A DNA stretch of 64,000 nucleotides from Leifsonia sp. Root227 (GTDB lineage Bacteria; Actinomycetota; Actinomycetes; Actinomycetales; Microbacteriaceae). Under the pieces are notes generated by a model. The model saw nothing but the letters and a program-made list of their open reading frames with translations. It was not told the origin of the DNA and made no database searches. How positions within the stretch are numbered: the first letter of the stretch is position 1; each line of letters begins with the position of its first letter. Of this stretch, positions 1 through 13,969 are shown piece after piece. The position numbers and the translations under genes are program-made. The stretch is taken from contig NZ_LMIO01000003.1 in NCBI RefSeq assembly GCF_001428745.1, positions 124,001 through 188,000 of the forward strand, written 5' to 3'.

Positions 1-2096
<2,096 letters not shown>

Positions 2097-2141
2097 GCGG
2101 CCAGACCTCACTGACACACTTTTTCCAGGAAAGAAGGAAAA

Positions 2142-6017
<3,876 letters not shown>

Positions 6018-6037
6018 GCGATTCCGTACGACAGACG

Positions 6038-6069
6038 GCCCCCGGTGCTTCGGCACCGGGGGCTTTCTT
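6038..6069 (+). terminator. Rho-independent terminator of rpoBC
   Basis: An 11-bp perfect stem (GCCCCCGGTGC with GCACCGGGGGC) closed by a TTCG tetraloop is followed by TTTCTT. It lies 20 bp after the rpoC stop. Confidence 0.93.
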
Positions 6070-6140
6070 CGTTCCCGATGCCTATCGCGCCGTGCGGCGT
6101 GGCCTTTGAAACCCGACACCTGGTATCTGCACCAAAAGTA

Positions 6141-6170
6141 TTGGTGTCGAAAATGTAGAACTGATACTGT
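6141..6170 (+). promoter_or_regulatory. Candidate promoter of the hydrolase-lipoprotein operon
   Basis: TTGGTG and TACTGT are separated by 18 bp, in an AT-richer patch between the rpoC terminator and the GTG at 6225. The match to the vegetative consensus is moderate. An alternative -10 is GATACT two bases upstream. The rest of the gap between 6070 and 6224 shows nothing else I can name. Confidence 0.35.
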
Positions 6171-6224
6171 GGCCCGGGCGGAGTTGGAGTTGGACTGACT
6201 CCGGCAGGAAAGGGTGGGCGCATC

Positions 6225-8246
6225 GTGGGATTGAGCTATGACTCGGGCGAGTCGGAAGGCATGACGACGGCGTTGTCGGCGAACCTGACTGCTGCGTCGG
6301 CTGTGCTGGTCGAGCTGGAGGGGGCGTCTGATCGGCTGCTCGCGGACTTGGGCACGGGAGAGTTGTCCGGGCAGGGGTATTCCGCGGTCGGTGCGTTGTT
6401 CACGTGGATCATCGCACCCTGTATCACGGGGGCGAAGGCGGAGCTGGATGCCATCCAGGGCGAGCTGGACACGTACGTTGTGGCTGATGAGAAGGTGAGT
6501 CGTTTCGGGGTCCTCCAAGAGGAGGGGCTGAAGGTGCAGATCGTTGCGACTCGGAACCAGCGGGATGCGACCGAGCGGCTGATCGAGTTCAACATCAGCA
6601 CCGGGGACATCTTCGCCGCCGCGCCTGGTCTGAGCGGCGCCCTGCAGCTCAAGAACGCGCAGTTGGAGTTGGTCTTGGCCCAGCTCGAGAAGGACCTTCG
6701 AGACTTGGAAGACAGGTTGGGCGCGCTGCGGGCTTTCGCTTCCGCGACGCAGGGGCTGTTTCGAGACGGTGTTACACAACTGGAAGCTGCCATCGGCGAC
6801 ACCGTTGCGCTTTTGGAGCAACTCGGCCGGGCCGAGGGTGGTGCGCGTGCTGGCGGCGATGGTGTCGCGGCGAGGACGAAGGTGCTGGCCTTCCTGGGCC
6901 GCCTCGGCGCCTCGAAGGATTGGGCGACCGCGACGCCCGGTGAGTTGTCCTCGCTCCTGAACAACCTGTCCCCGTCGCAGATGAGGACCATGCTGGTAGC
7001 TCATCCTGGACTCCTGCAGAGGTTCTGGGACCATCCGCCCGCGCCGGAGAAGGCGGCAGCGTGGTGGAAGAAGCTCGACGCCACACAGCGGAAGGAGTGG
7101 GCGAAGGCCGTTCCGAGACTCGTCGGCAACCTCGACGGCTTCCCACCGCGTGTCCGTTCCGACGCGAACCGTGAATGTCTGAAGGTCGACCTCGCCGACG
7201 CGAAGAAGCGTCTCGCCTATGCGAAGGCGGACCCTGAGATCGGGTCGCCGTACGACGAGGTGCGCCGGCGGGCGCTCAATCGTCTCGACGAGGCGCAGAA
7301 GCTGGCCGACACGCTCTCCCGGATCGATATCGCCTACGGTAAGGGTCCGACCGGTGAACCACCGCGCGAGCTGTATGTCTACCAACCGGGCGAGCGCACC
7401 AAAGTCGCCATCAGCACGGGGCTTCTGGAAACGGCCGAACACATCAGCGTCGTGGTGCCCGGCATGGGAACCACCGCCAACGACATCGGACAATACGGCA
7501 ACGCCGCGAAAGACCTGCGACAGCAGCAGTCGAAGGCGTCCGGTGTCCCGCGCGACAAGATCGCGGTGCTGTCGTGGCTGGACTACGACCCGCCCGGTGG
7601 GATGGATGGGTTGGGCGTCATCCAAGATGACCTCGCCAAAGCGGGAGCGGAGCGCCTGGGGAACACACTGCGCGGGTTGACGGCGGTGAAGGACTGGCCC
7701 GCGAACGCGGCCGGGCTCTCGGTCGTGGCGCACTCGTACGGGACCAACGTCGCCGCCCTCGCCCTGTCCAGGAAGGACGTGTCAGCGGGGCACGTCGTGC
7801 TCCTCGGATCAGCGGGTGTTTCCACGAGCGTCCCCTCAGCGGCCGCGTTGCATGTGCCGGGCGGAGAGGTGTACGCAGCCCAGGGCGTCAATGACGGATG
7901 GGCCGTGGTCGGGCAGAACATTTCCGGCCGCACCGATCCCACCAGCCCGGGCTTCGGCGCGCACCCGTTCAGCGCCGAGGACACCTCCCTTGATGGTGTC
8001 GCGCTGGAGGGGATCACGAAACACGGCCCGTTCGGAAACGGGCCAAAGAACCCTGACGCTTACAGCTACTTCGACAACCTCACCTCCGCGCAATACGCCA
8101 CAGCAATGGCGACGATGGGGCGGGGGCAGGAAGTCCCCACCGGCGGAACCCCGCAGGACCGATCCACGGTGCCGAGCACGCAACCTCGCCCGAGCCCGAG
8201 CCCGAGCCCGACCCCGACCCCGACCCCGTCGGAATCGCGACGATGA
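6225..8246 (+). CDS. DUF1023-type alpha/beta hydrolase with helical N-terminal domain
   Basis: Encodes 673 residues from a GTG preceded by AGGAAAGGG. Residues 1 to about 300 look alpha-helical and carry no signal peptide, resembling the helical targeting domains of type VII (LXG/WXG-like) substrates. The C-terminal half has an alpha/beta hydrolase fold of the DUF1023 type: VVVPGMGTTAND, then the nucleophile elbow VVAHSYGT with the likely catalytic Ser504, and a late KHGPFGNG segment that may hold the catalytic His. The tail is a low-complexity Pro-Ser/Pro-Thr run. Its stop overlaps the first lipoprotein start (ATGA), so the genes are coupled. A toxin or secreted enzyme role is my inference; the substrate is unknown. 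Confidence 0.8.
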   Translation: MGLSYDSGESEGMTTALSANLTAASAVLVELEGASDRLLADLGTGELSGQGYSAVGALFTWIIAPCITGAKAELDAIQGELDTYVVADEKVSRFGVLQEEGLKVQIVATRNQRDATERLIEFNISTGDIFAAAPGLSGALQLKNAQLELVLAQLEKDLRDLEDRLGALRAFASATQGLFRDGVTQLEAAIGDTVALLEQLGRAEGGARAGGDGVAARTKVLAFLGRLGASKDWATATPGELSSLLNNLSPSQMRTMLVAHPGLLQRFWDHPPAPEKAAAWWKKLDATQRKEWAKAVPRLVGNLDGFPPRVRSDANRECLKVDLADAKKRLAYAKADPEIGSPYDEVRRRALNRLDEAQKLADTLSRIDIAYGKGPTGEPPRELYVYQPGERTKVAISTGLLETAEHISVVVPGMGTTANDIGQYGNAAKDLRQQQSKASGVPRDKIAVLSWLDYDPPGGMDGLGVIQDDLAKAGAERLGNTLRGLTAVKDWPANAAGLSVVAHSYGTNVAALALSRKDVSAGHVVLLGSAGVSTSVPSAAALHVPGGEVYAAQGVNDGWAVVGQNISGRTDPTSPGFGAHPFSAEDTSLDGVALEGITKHGPFGNGPKNPDAYSYFDNLTSAQYATAMATMGRGQEVPTGGTPQDRSTVPSTQPRPSPSPSPTPTPTPSESRR

Positions 8247-8818
8247 CCACTACGATCATGGGCACCCCTCGCACCCTGCTGCGCGTCGTAGCGCTGGGAG
8301 CGCTACTCATGTCGGGTGCGCTGGCCGGGTGCGCGCCCCAGCCTCAGACTAAGAAGGAGATACAGCAGGTGGACGATCAGGACAAAGCCGAGCGGGCCGC
8401 GGTCGAACAGGAAATCCAGCGTCTCTACGATGAGGCGACCGCGCTGGTCGCCGACACCTGGCCGACCGCCCCCGAGAGGAGCTGGGGGACCGGGTGTGGT
8501 GACTATGCCGATGGCACCCCGTCAGAGTCGTGGAACATATTCAACCAGTACTACGGTCCGACCAAGTCCAGTACGGAGGAGACGGCGGAGCGGGTTGCGA
8601 AGATGTGGACCGATTACGGGTTCCCGACGAAAATGGTCGAGGACAACAAGATCTACCCACCCCGGAAGGTGGTGTCCTACCCGCCATACCTGACCGGTGT
8701 GCGTGAAGACGGTTTCGCGATCGTGTTCACGATCGGCGAGAACTACGCCGACTTCCAGGGATACAGCCGGTGTGCCCCGCAGGACCCGGACGACCCGCGG
8801 CTACCGAAGAACTGGTGA
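8243..8818 (+). CDS. Lipoprotein, tandem paralogue 1 of 3
   Basis: Encodes 191 residues. A positively charged start, a hydrophobic stretch and the lipobox LAGC place the lipidated cysteine at residue 30, so the protein should be anchored outside the membrane. The mature part has a short helical region (EIQRLYDEATALVADTWPT) followed by a conserved core with GCGDYADGTPSE, WNIFNQY, KIYPPRKVVSYPPYLTGV and a C-terminal SRCAP. The two remaining cysteines could form a disulfide. I do not recognise the family. The start overlaps the hydrolase stop by 4 bp, and two close paralogues follow, which suggests a set of partners or protective proteins for the hydrolase. Confidence 0.85.
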   Translation: MTTTIMGTPRTLLRVVALGALLMSGALAGCAPQPQTKKEIQQVDDQDKAERAAVEQEIQRLYDEATALVADTWPTAPERSWGTGCGDYADGTPSESWNIFNQYYGPTKSSTEETAERVAKMWTDYGFPTKMVEDNKIYPPRKVVSYPPYLTGVREDGFAIVFTIGENYADFQGYSRCAPQDPDDPRLPKNW

Positions 8819-9450
8819 CCGTGCGCCGCTCGAAAGGCAGGTCAGCCACAGGGCGTCGCTCTATCCGGGTTGAGGGGAGCAAAGCGACCGTCAGGCACCC
8901 CCGCCGCGTGCTGCGTGTTGTGGCGTTGGCCGCTCTGCTAGCCACGGGTGCGCTGGCTGGGTGTGCGCCACAGCCGAGGACAGAGAAGGAAATTGAGCAG
9001 GTGGAAGATAGCGACAGGGCCGACCGTGTGGTGGTCGAGAAGGAGATCCAGCGTCTCTACGATGAGGCGACTGCGTTGGTCGCGGACTCGTGGCCGACCG
9101 CGCCGGACAAGAGTTGGCAGACCGGGTGTGGTGACTATGCCGATGGCACCCCGTCAGAGACGTGGAACATCTTCAACCAGTACTACGGTCCGACCAAGTC
9201 GAGTCCGGAGGAGACGGCGGAGCGGGTTGCGAAGATGTGGACCGATTACGGGTTCCCGACGAAAGCGGTCGAGGACAACAAGATCTACCCGCCGCGGAAG
9301 GTGGTGTCGTATCCGCCGTATCTAACCGGCGTTCGTGAAGACGGCTTCGCGATCGAGTTCACGATCGGCGAGAACTACGCCGACTTCGTTGGCAATAGTC
9401 GATGTGCTCCGGAGGATCCCGACGACCCGCGGCTGCCGAAGAATTGGTGA
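8815..9450 (+). CDS. Lipoprotein, tandem paralogue 2 of 3
   Basis: Paralogue of its neighbours with the same core motifs (GCGDYADGTPSE, WNIFNQY, SRCAPEDPDD). I start it at the GTG that overlaps the previous stop (GTGA), giving 211 residues with the lipidated cysteine at residue 50. A longer in-frame start at 8770 would lie inside the previous gene and is less likely; GTG 8821 is also possible. The region before the lipobox is longer and more basic than in copy 1. Nucleotide similarity to the flanking copies is high over the core, indicating fairly recent duplication. Confidence 0.8.
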   Translation: MTVRRSKGRSATGRRSIRVEGSKATVRHPRRVLRVVALAALLATGALAGCAPQPRTEKEIEQVEDSDRADRVVVEKEIQRLYDEATALVADSWPTAPDKSWQTGCGDYADGTPSETWNIFNQYYGPTKSSPEETAERVAKMWTDYGFPTKAVEDNKIYPPRKVVSYPPYLTGVREDGFAIEFTIGENYADFVGNSRCAPEDPDDPRLPKNW

Positions 9451-9460
9451 CGGTGCTTCG

Positions 9461-10081
9461 ATGAGAGGCGGGGTGGTCAAGTGGGCTCGCTCATTACCGG
9501 CTGTCCGGAGCAGGACGGCTGCACGGGATTCTCACCGTGCGCTGAGCGTTGTGGTGCTGGCAGCGCTCCTCACATCCAGTGCTTTGACCGGATGCGCAGC
9601 ACAGCCGAGGACTGCGAAGGAGATTCAGCAGGTGGAAGATAGCGACAGAGCCGACCGTGTGGCGGTCGAACAAGAGATCCGGCGTCTCTACGATGAGGCG
9701 ACAGCGCTGGTCGCCGACACCTGGCCGAGTCCAGACACGATGGATTGGGGGACCGGGTGTGGTGACTATGCCGATGGCACCCCGTCAGAGTCGTGGAACA
9801 TCTTCAACCAGTACAAGGGTCCGACCAAGTCCAGTCCGGAGGAGACGGCGGAGCGGGTTGCGAAGATGTGGACCGATTACGGATTCCCGACGAAAGTGGT
9901 CGAGGACAACAAGATCTACCCGCCGCGGAAGGTGGTGTCGTATCCGCCGTATCTGACCGGAGTTCGTGAAGACGGCTTCGCGATCGTGTTCACGATCGGC
10001 GAGAACTACGCGGACTTCTCCGGATACAGCCGGTGCGCTCCGATCGATCCGGACGACCCGGTATTGCCGAAGAACTGGTGA
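9461..10081 (+). CDS. Lipoprotein, tandem paralogue 3 of 3
   Basis: Third copy, 206 residues from ATG 9461, with the lipobox LTGC and the lipidated cysteine at residue 45. The in-frame ATG at 9335 would run through the end of copy 2 and is rejected. The core is again conserved, but this copy carries a small deletion and a changed segment around WPSPDTMDWGTGCG and has YKGPTK where the others have YYGPTK. Most differences between copies fall in the region just after the lipobox and around this loop, which would be expected if the variable part decides a partner. Confidence 0.82.
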   Translation: MRGGVVKWARSLPAVRSRTAARDSHRALSVVVLAALLTSSALTGCAAQPRTAKEIQQVEDSDRADRVAVEQEIRRLYDEATALVADTWPSPDTMDWGTGCGDYADGTPSESWNIFNQYKGPTKSSPEETAERVAKMWTDYGFPTKVVEDNKIYPPRKVVSYPPYLTGVREDGFAIVFTIGENYADFSGYSRCAPIDPDDPVLPKNW

Positions 10082-10224
10082 CGATCGCGCTAATTGCTCA
10101 GCGAATCTCGCGCCGAAACCCACCCGCCGAAGCGACGGGTCGTCATGGCGTGACGCCACCAGCGACGATCCACTCGCAGACAACGCCAGTGCCTTCGTCG
10201 TGGCTCCGACCCGTCTGGATGCGC

Positions 10225-10230
10225 GACAAT
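10225..10230 (+). promoter_or_regulatory. -10 element for a leaderless transcript
   Basis: GACAAT lies 6 bp before the ATG at 10237, so transcription should begin at or next to the start codon. The gap 10082-10236 otherwise holds only short inverted repeats such as TGGCG-TGA-CGCCA at 10146-10158. Confidence 0.45.
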
Positions 10231-10236
10231 GGATGC

Positions 10237-10467
10237 ATGTGGCGTCACCTCCTCGAATACACCGACTCGACCGGCCGTGCGATGGTCGGCGTCGCGGTGG
10301 CGCTGCTCGTCGTGGCCGTCGGCAGTTTCATCCTCGGCATCGTCCAGGCCACCACTGGCCACGCCGCTGCGACCCTTCCGTTCTGGATCACGACCATGGC
10401 CTCCGCCGTCATCGCAGGCGTCCTCGTGTACCTCGCATCGCGCCGCGCGGACATCCGCCGCCGCTGA
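10237..10467 (+). CDS. Small two-span membrane protein
   Basis: Encodes 76 residues. Two hydrophobic spans are visible (AMVGVAVALLVVAVGSFILG and ITTMASAVIAGVLVYLA), joined by a short loop, with a basic tail DIRRR that should face the cytoplasm. The start is the ATG at 10237 because it sits 6 bp behind a -10 hexamer, the leaderless layout seen elsewhere in the window. An upstream ATG at 10219 would precede the promoter. The function is unknown. The gene stands alone between the lipoprotein array and the pilus operon. Confidence 0.6.
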   Translation: MWRHLLEYTDSTGRAMVGVAVALLVVAVGSFILGIVQATTGHAAATLPFWITTMASAVIAGVLVYLASRRADIRRR

Positions 10468-10518
10468 CGCCGTCGCTGAGCCCGCCGCCGGATCGGGCGC
10501 TGAGTCCTAGCTGACCCC

Positions 10519-10535
10519 CAGGTGCGTGGCACCTG
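10519..10535. promoter_or_regulatory. Inverted repeat upstream of the pilus operon
   Basis: CAGGTGC-GTG-GCACCTG is a perfect 7-bp dyad about 40 bp before the proposed -35 of pilB. No T run follows, so a protein-binding site is as likely as a weak terminator. Confidence 0.4.
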
Positions 10536-10573
10536 TACGCGGGAGTGGTGCGCGCGGGACGCGCGGGAATAGT

Positions 10574-10604
10574 GTGACACCGCTTCACCCGAAGAAGTGA
10601 TATT
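10574..10604 (+). promoter_or_regulatory. Candidate promoter of the pilus operon
   Basis: GTGACA (5 of 6 matches to the -35 consensus) is followed after 19 bp by GATATT (4 of 6), in the AT-richest part of the 202-bp gap before pilB. The spacer is longer than ideal. Confidence 0.42.
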
Positions 10605-10669
10605 GCAGTACCGCCGCATTTGCCGAGACCCCCGACCCGCCCCGGCATCGTCCTTGCGAGGAGGCTCCC

Positions 10670-12340
10670 GTGGCGTCGATGACGGAAATCCTGATCCTGC
10701 ACGGCCATCTGCCGATCGAGTACCTCGACACGGTGACGAGCGAGCCGACAGCCGATGAGGCCGCTGTGCGCGACCTCCTCGCTCGCGGTGCCATCAACGC
10801 CGTGCAGTTGGCCCGCGCCCGCGCCGCCCAGACCGGCCTCCCGTTCGTGGAGCTCGCAGACTACCCCGTGGACCGCACGGCCGTCTCCCTGGTGAACGGC
10901 GCGATCTGCCGCCGCCACTCCGTGCTCCCGATCGGCACGGCCGACGGCACCGTGATCCTCGCGATGGCCGACCCTGGCAACGTGTTCGCCATCGACGACG
11001 TTCGCGCCGCCGCCAGGATGATCATCGCCCCCGCCGTCGCCGAGCTCGGGGACCTGCTCGCCGCGATCGACAGGTACATCCGCGCGGACGACGAGCTGAG
11101 CGACCTGACCACCACGCTCGAGGAGGAGTCGGCCACCCCGGACGAGTCCAGCCTCACCATCGCGGAGTCGAGCGACGACGACGCCCCGATCGTCCGGTTC
11201 GTGAACCTGCTGGTGAGCCAGGCCATCCAGGACCACGCCTCGGACATCCACATCGAGCCTGCCGAGCACGACGTCCGCGTCCGGTACCGCATCGACGGGG
11301 TGCTGCACGCCATGCAGAGCGCGCCCAAGAGCATCCAGAACGGTGTCATTTCCCGCCTGAAGATCATGAGCGACATCGACATCGCGGAGCGGCGCAAGCC
11401 GCAGGACGGTCGCATGTCGGTCGTGCACGGCGGCCGCCAGATCGACCTGCGTGTCGCCACCCTGCCGACGGTGTGGGGCGAGAAGGTTGTCATGCGCATC
11501 CTGGACAACACGAACACCGGGATGACGCTGCGCGACCTCAATCTGCTGGAGCGCAACTTCGAGACGTACTGCACGTCGTACTCGAAGCCGTACGGGATGA
11601 TCCTGGTCACCGGTCCGACCGGCTCCGGCAAGTCGACGACGCTCTACACGACGCTCAACGCGGTCGCGCGGCCGGAGATCAACGTCATCACGGTCGAGGA
11701 CCCGGTGGAGTACCGGATGGCAGGCATCAACCAGGTGCAGGTGAATCCGAAGGCCGGCCTGACATTCGCCAGCGCGCTCCGCAGCATCCTGCGCAGCGAC
11801 CCGGATGTGGTCCTCCTCGGCGAGATCCGCGACCACGAGACGGCGCAGATCGCCATCGAGGCATCGCTGACCGGCCACCTCGTGCTCTCGACGCTGCACA
11901 CCAACGACGCGCCGAGCGCTGTGACCAGGCTCACCGAGATGGACATCGAGCCGTTCCTGGTGGGCTCCGCCCTCGACTGCGTGGTCGCCCAGCGCCTCGC
12001 CCGTCGCCTGTGCGACCGCTGCAAGCAGCCGGCCACATACTCGGCCGACGACCTGCAGCGCCTGCGTTTCCCCGTGACAGCAGACGACGCTCCTCCCGTG
12101 GTGTTCGTGCCCGTCGGCTGCCCGACCTGCTCGAACACCGGCTACCGCGGCCGCATCGCGGTGCACGAGGTGATGGCGGTGAGCGAGGAGATCGAGCGCC
12201 TCGCCGTCGGCCGCGCCTCCAGTGCCGAGATCGGCAGGGCGGCGAGGGAGCAGGGCATGCTCACGCTGCGTGAAGACGGCTGGGAGAAGGCCAAGCTCGG
12301 CCTGACCTCGGTGGAAGAGATCCTGCGAGTGGTGGCCTAG
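10670..12340 (+). CDS. pilB: Type IV pilus assembly (extension) ATPase PilB
   Basis: Encodes 556 residues from a GTG preceded by GAGGAGG. The N-terminal MshE/GspE-N-like domain covers about residues 1-150. The ATPase core has Walker A GPTGSGKST at residues 315-323, an Asp box VITVEDPVEY, Walker B VVLLGEIRD and a His box around LSTLHTND. A CDRC...CPTC pair near the C-terminus forms the zinc site typical of PilB/GspE and absent from PilT. The protein should power pilin polymerisation at the inner face of the membrane through PilC. pilT starts 8 bp downstream, so the two opposing motors are cotranscribed. Confidence 0.93.
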   Translation: MASMTEILILHGHLPIEYLDTVTSEPTADEAAVRDLLARGAINAVQLARARAAQTGLPFVELADYPVDRTAVSLVNGAICRRHSVLPIGTADGTVILAMADPGNVFAIDDVRAAARMIIAPAVAELGDLLAAIDRYIRADDELSDLTTTLEEESATPDESSLTIAESSDDDAPIVRFVNLLVSQAIQDHASDIHIEPAEHDVRVRYRIDGVLHAMQSAPKSIQNGVISRLKIMSDIDIAERRKPQDGRMSVVHGGRQIDLRVATLPTVWGEKVVMRILDNTNTGMTLRDLNLLERNFETYCTSYSKPYGMILVTGPTGSGKSTTLYTTLNAVARPEINVITVEDPVEYRMAGINQVQVNPKAGLTFASALRSILRSDPDVVLLGEIRDHETAQIAIEASLTGHLVLSTLHTNDAPSAVTRLTEMDIEPFLVGSALDCVVAQRLARRLCDRCKQPATYSADDLQRLRFPVTADDAPPVVFVPVGCPTCSNTGYRGRIAVHEVMAVSEEIERLAVGRASSAEIGRAAREQGMLTLREDGWEKAKLGLTSVEEILRVVA

Positions 12341-12348
12341 GAGGGCTC

Positions 12349-13965
12349 ATGGCATCGGATGCGAGCAACGACACGAGCTGGGGCGGTTTCCCGCCGCCGG
12401 AGGCGAAGCCGGTCTACGAGATCCCGGTGACGCCACCGGGCTCGACCGCGGCCGGGTGGGCGCCGGGGCCGGGGGTGCCACTGCTGCCGCCGCCCGCGCT
12501 GCAGCCGGTGGCGCCTCCCGTGCTGCCGCCGCCCGCGTTCCCGCCCGTCTCCGTGACGCCGCCCGCCCCGGTGTCCGCCCCTGTGCCGCTCCCTGCGCCG
12601 GTGTCCGCTCCTGTGTCGCTGCCCGCGCCGGTGTCCGACCCTGTGACGTTGCCCGTCCCCGTCGCCGAGGACCTCTACCCCGTCCAGCGCATCATCCCCG
12701 CCGGACGCCGGGCGGCAGAGCCCGTGCCGGAGGCCACCCTCCCCATCCAGCACCCGCACGAGCCGGAACCCATCGACGAGACCCTCACCACCGTGGAGCG
12801 CGAGGCACTGGAGCGGGCGGACGCCGAGCTCGTCGCCGCGCTGCACGAGGTCGTGTACCAGGGCGCATCCGACCTGCACGTCACCGTCGGCACGGCCCCG
12901 ATGGTGCGCGTCGACGGCAGTCTCCGCCCCGCCGGCGCGGCGACGCCGTGGAACCACGACCGCACCAGGGCGGCGATCACCAGCCTGCTCACCGACCGTC
13001 AGCAGGAGATCTTCGACCGCGAACTGGAGCTGGACTTCGCGTTCACCATCTCCGCCAACTCCCGCTTCCGCGTGAACATCTACCAGCAGCGCGGCTCCGT
13101 CGGCGCCGCCTTCCGCCTCATCCCCACCGAGATCAAGCAGCTGCACGAGCTCGGCGTCCCGGATGCGGTCGGCTCGTTCTCGCAGTTGCCTCGCGGGCTC
13201 GTCCTGGTCACCGGCCCCACCGGCTCCGGCAAATCGACCACCCTCGCCGCTCTGATCGACCTCGTGAACTCGACCCGCGCCGATCACATCGTGACGGTCG
13301 AGGACCCGATCGAGTTCATGCACACCCACAAGAAGTCGATCGTCAACCAGCGCGAGGTCGGCCACGACACGCACAGCTTCGGCGCCGCGCTCAAACACGT
13401 GCTGCGTCAGGACCCTGACGTCATCCTGATCGGCGAGCTCCGCGACCTGGAGACCATCTCGGTCGCCCTCACCGCCGCGGAGACCGGCCACCTCGTCTTC
13501 GCCACCCTGCACACCCAGGATGCGCCGCAGACCATCGACCGCGTCATCGACGTCTTCCCTCCGCACCAGCAGGACCAGGTGCGCGCCCAGCTCGCCGCGA
13601 CCCTGCAGGGCGTCGTCTGCCAGACCCTGGTGAAGCGCGCCAACGGACGCGGCCGCGTCGTGGCGACAGAGATCCTGATGATGACCCCCGCGGTCGCCAA
13701 CCTCATCCGCGAGGGCAAGACGTACCAGATCGCCTCGATGATGCAGGCCGGCCGCGACTCCGGGATGCGGACCATGGACCAGCACCTGGCCGACCTGGTC
13801 AACTCCGGTCAGATCACCCGCAAGGCGGCCATGGACAAGGCCCACGACCTCGAGGGCATCACCCGCCTCATCCAGCGCGCGGAGTCGCCCACCGACGCGT
13901 CGGCGATGGCCATCGCGTCGAGCGGGCCGGACTTCGGCGACACCTATTCAGGAACGGTGAGGTAG
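12349..13965 (+). CDS. pilT: Type IV pilus retraction ATPase PilT with Pro-rich extension
   Basis: Encodes 538 residues, about 190 longer than a typical PilT. The extra length is an N-terminal region of some 165 residues rich in Pro, Val and Ala, with three 10-residue repeats. The core follows: Walker A GPTGSGKST at residues 289-297, VTVEDPIEF, Walker B VILIGELRD, the His box FATLHTQDA and the ANLIREGK form of the PilT-specific AIRNLIRE motif. There is no tetracysteine motif, which separates it from pilB. The role is pilus depolymerisation and twitching or DNA uptake. The extension may be a binding linker; that is inference. Confidence 0.92.
   Translation: MASDASNDTSWGGFPPPEAKPVYEIPVTPPGSTAAGWAPGPGVPLLPPPALQPVAPPVLPPPAFPPVSVTPPAPVSAPVPLPAPVSAPVSLPAPVSDPVTLPVPVAEDLYPVQRIIPAGRRAAEPVPEATLPIQHPHEPEPIDETLTTVEREALERADAELVAALHEVVYQGASDLHVTVGTAPMVRVDGSLRPAGAATPWNHDRTRAAITSLLTDRQQEIFDRELELDFAFTISANSRFRVNIYQQRGSVGAAFRLIPTEIKQLHELGVPDAVGSFSQLPRGLVLVTGPTGSGKSTTLAALIDLVNSTRADHIVTVEDPIEFMHTHKKSIVNQREVGHDTHSFGAALKHVLRQDPDVILIGELRDLETISVALTAAETGHLVFATLHTQDAPQTIDRVIDVFPPHQQDQVRAQLAATLQGVVCQTLVKRANGRGRVVATEILMMTPAVANLIREGKTYQIASMMQAGRDSGMRTMDQHLADLVNSGQITRKAAMDKAHDLEGITRLIQRAESPTDASAMAIASSGPDFGDTYSGTVR
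12568..12657 (+). repeat. Three 30-bp in-frame repeats in pilT
   Basis: Units start at 12568, 12598 and 12628, each beginning CCGGTGTCCG and encoding variants of PVSAPVPLPA. Copy-number change would lengthen the Pro-rich linker without breaking the frame. Confidence 0.85.
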
Positions 13966-13969
13966 AGCC

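Larger units (their letters stand above)
8243..10081 (+). repeat. Tandem gene duplication, three copies, period about 631 bp
   Basis: The block ACCGGGTGTGGTGACTATGC occurs at 8489, 9121 and 9752, a spacing of 632 and 631 bp, and long stretches on either side are nearly identical. The three copies correspond one to one to the lipoprotein genes. Confidence 0.9.
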
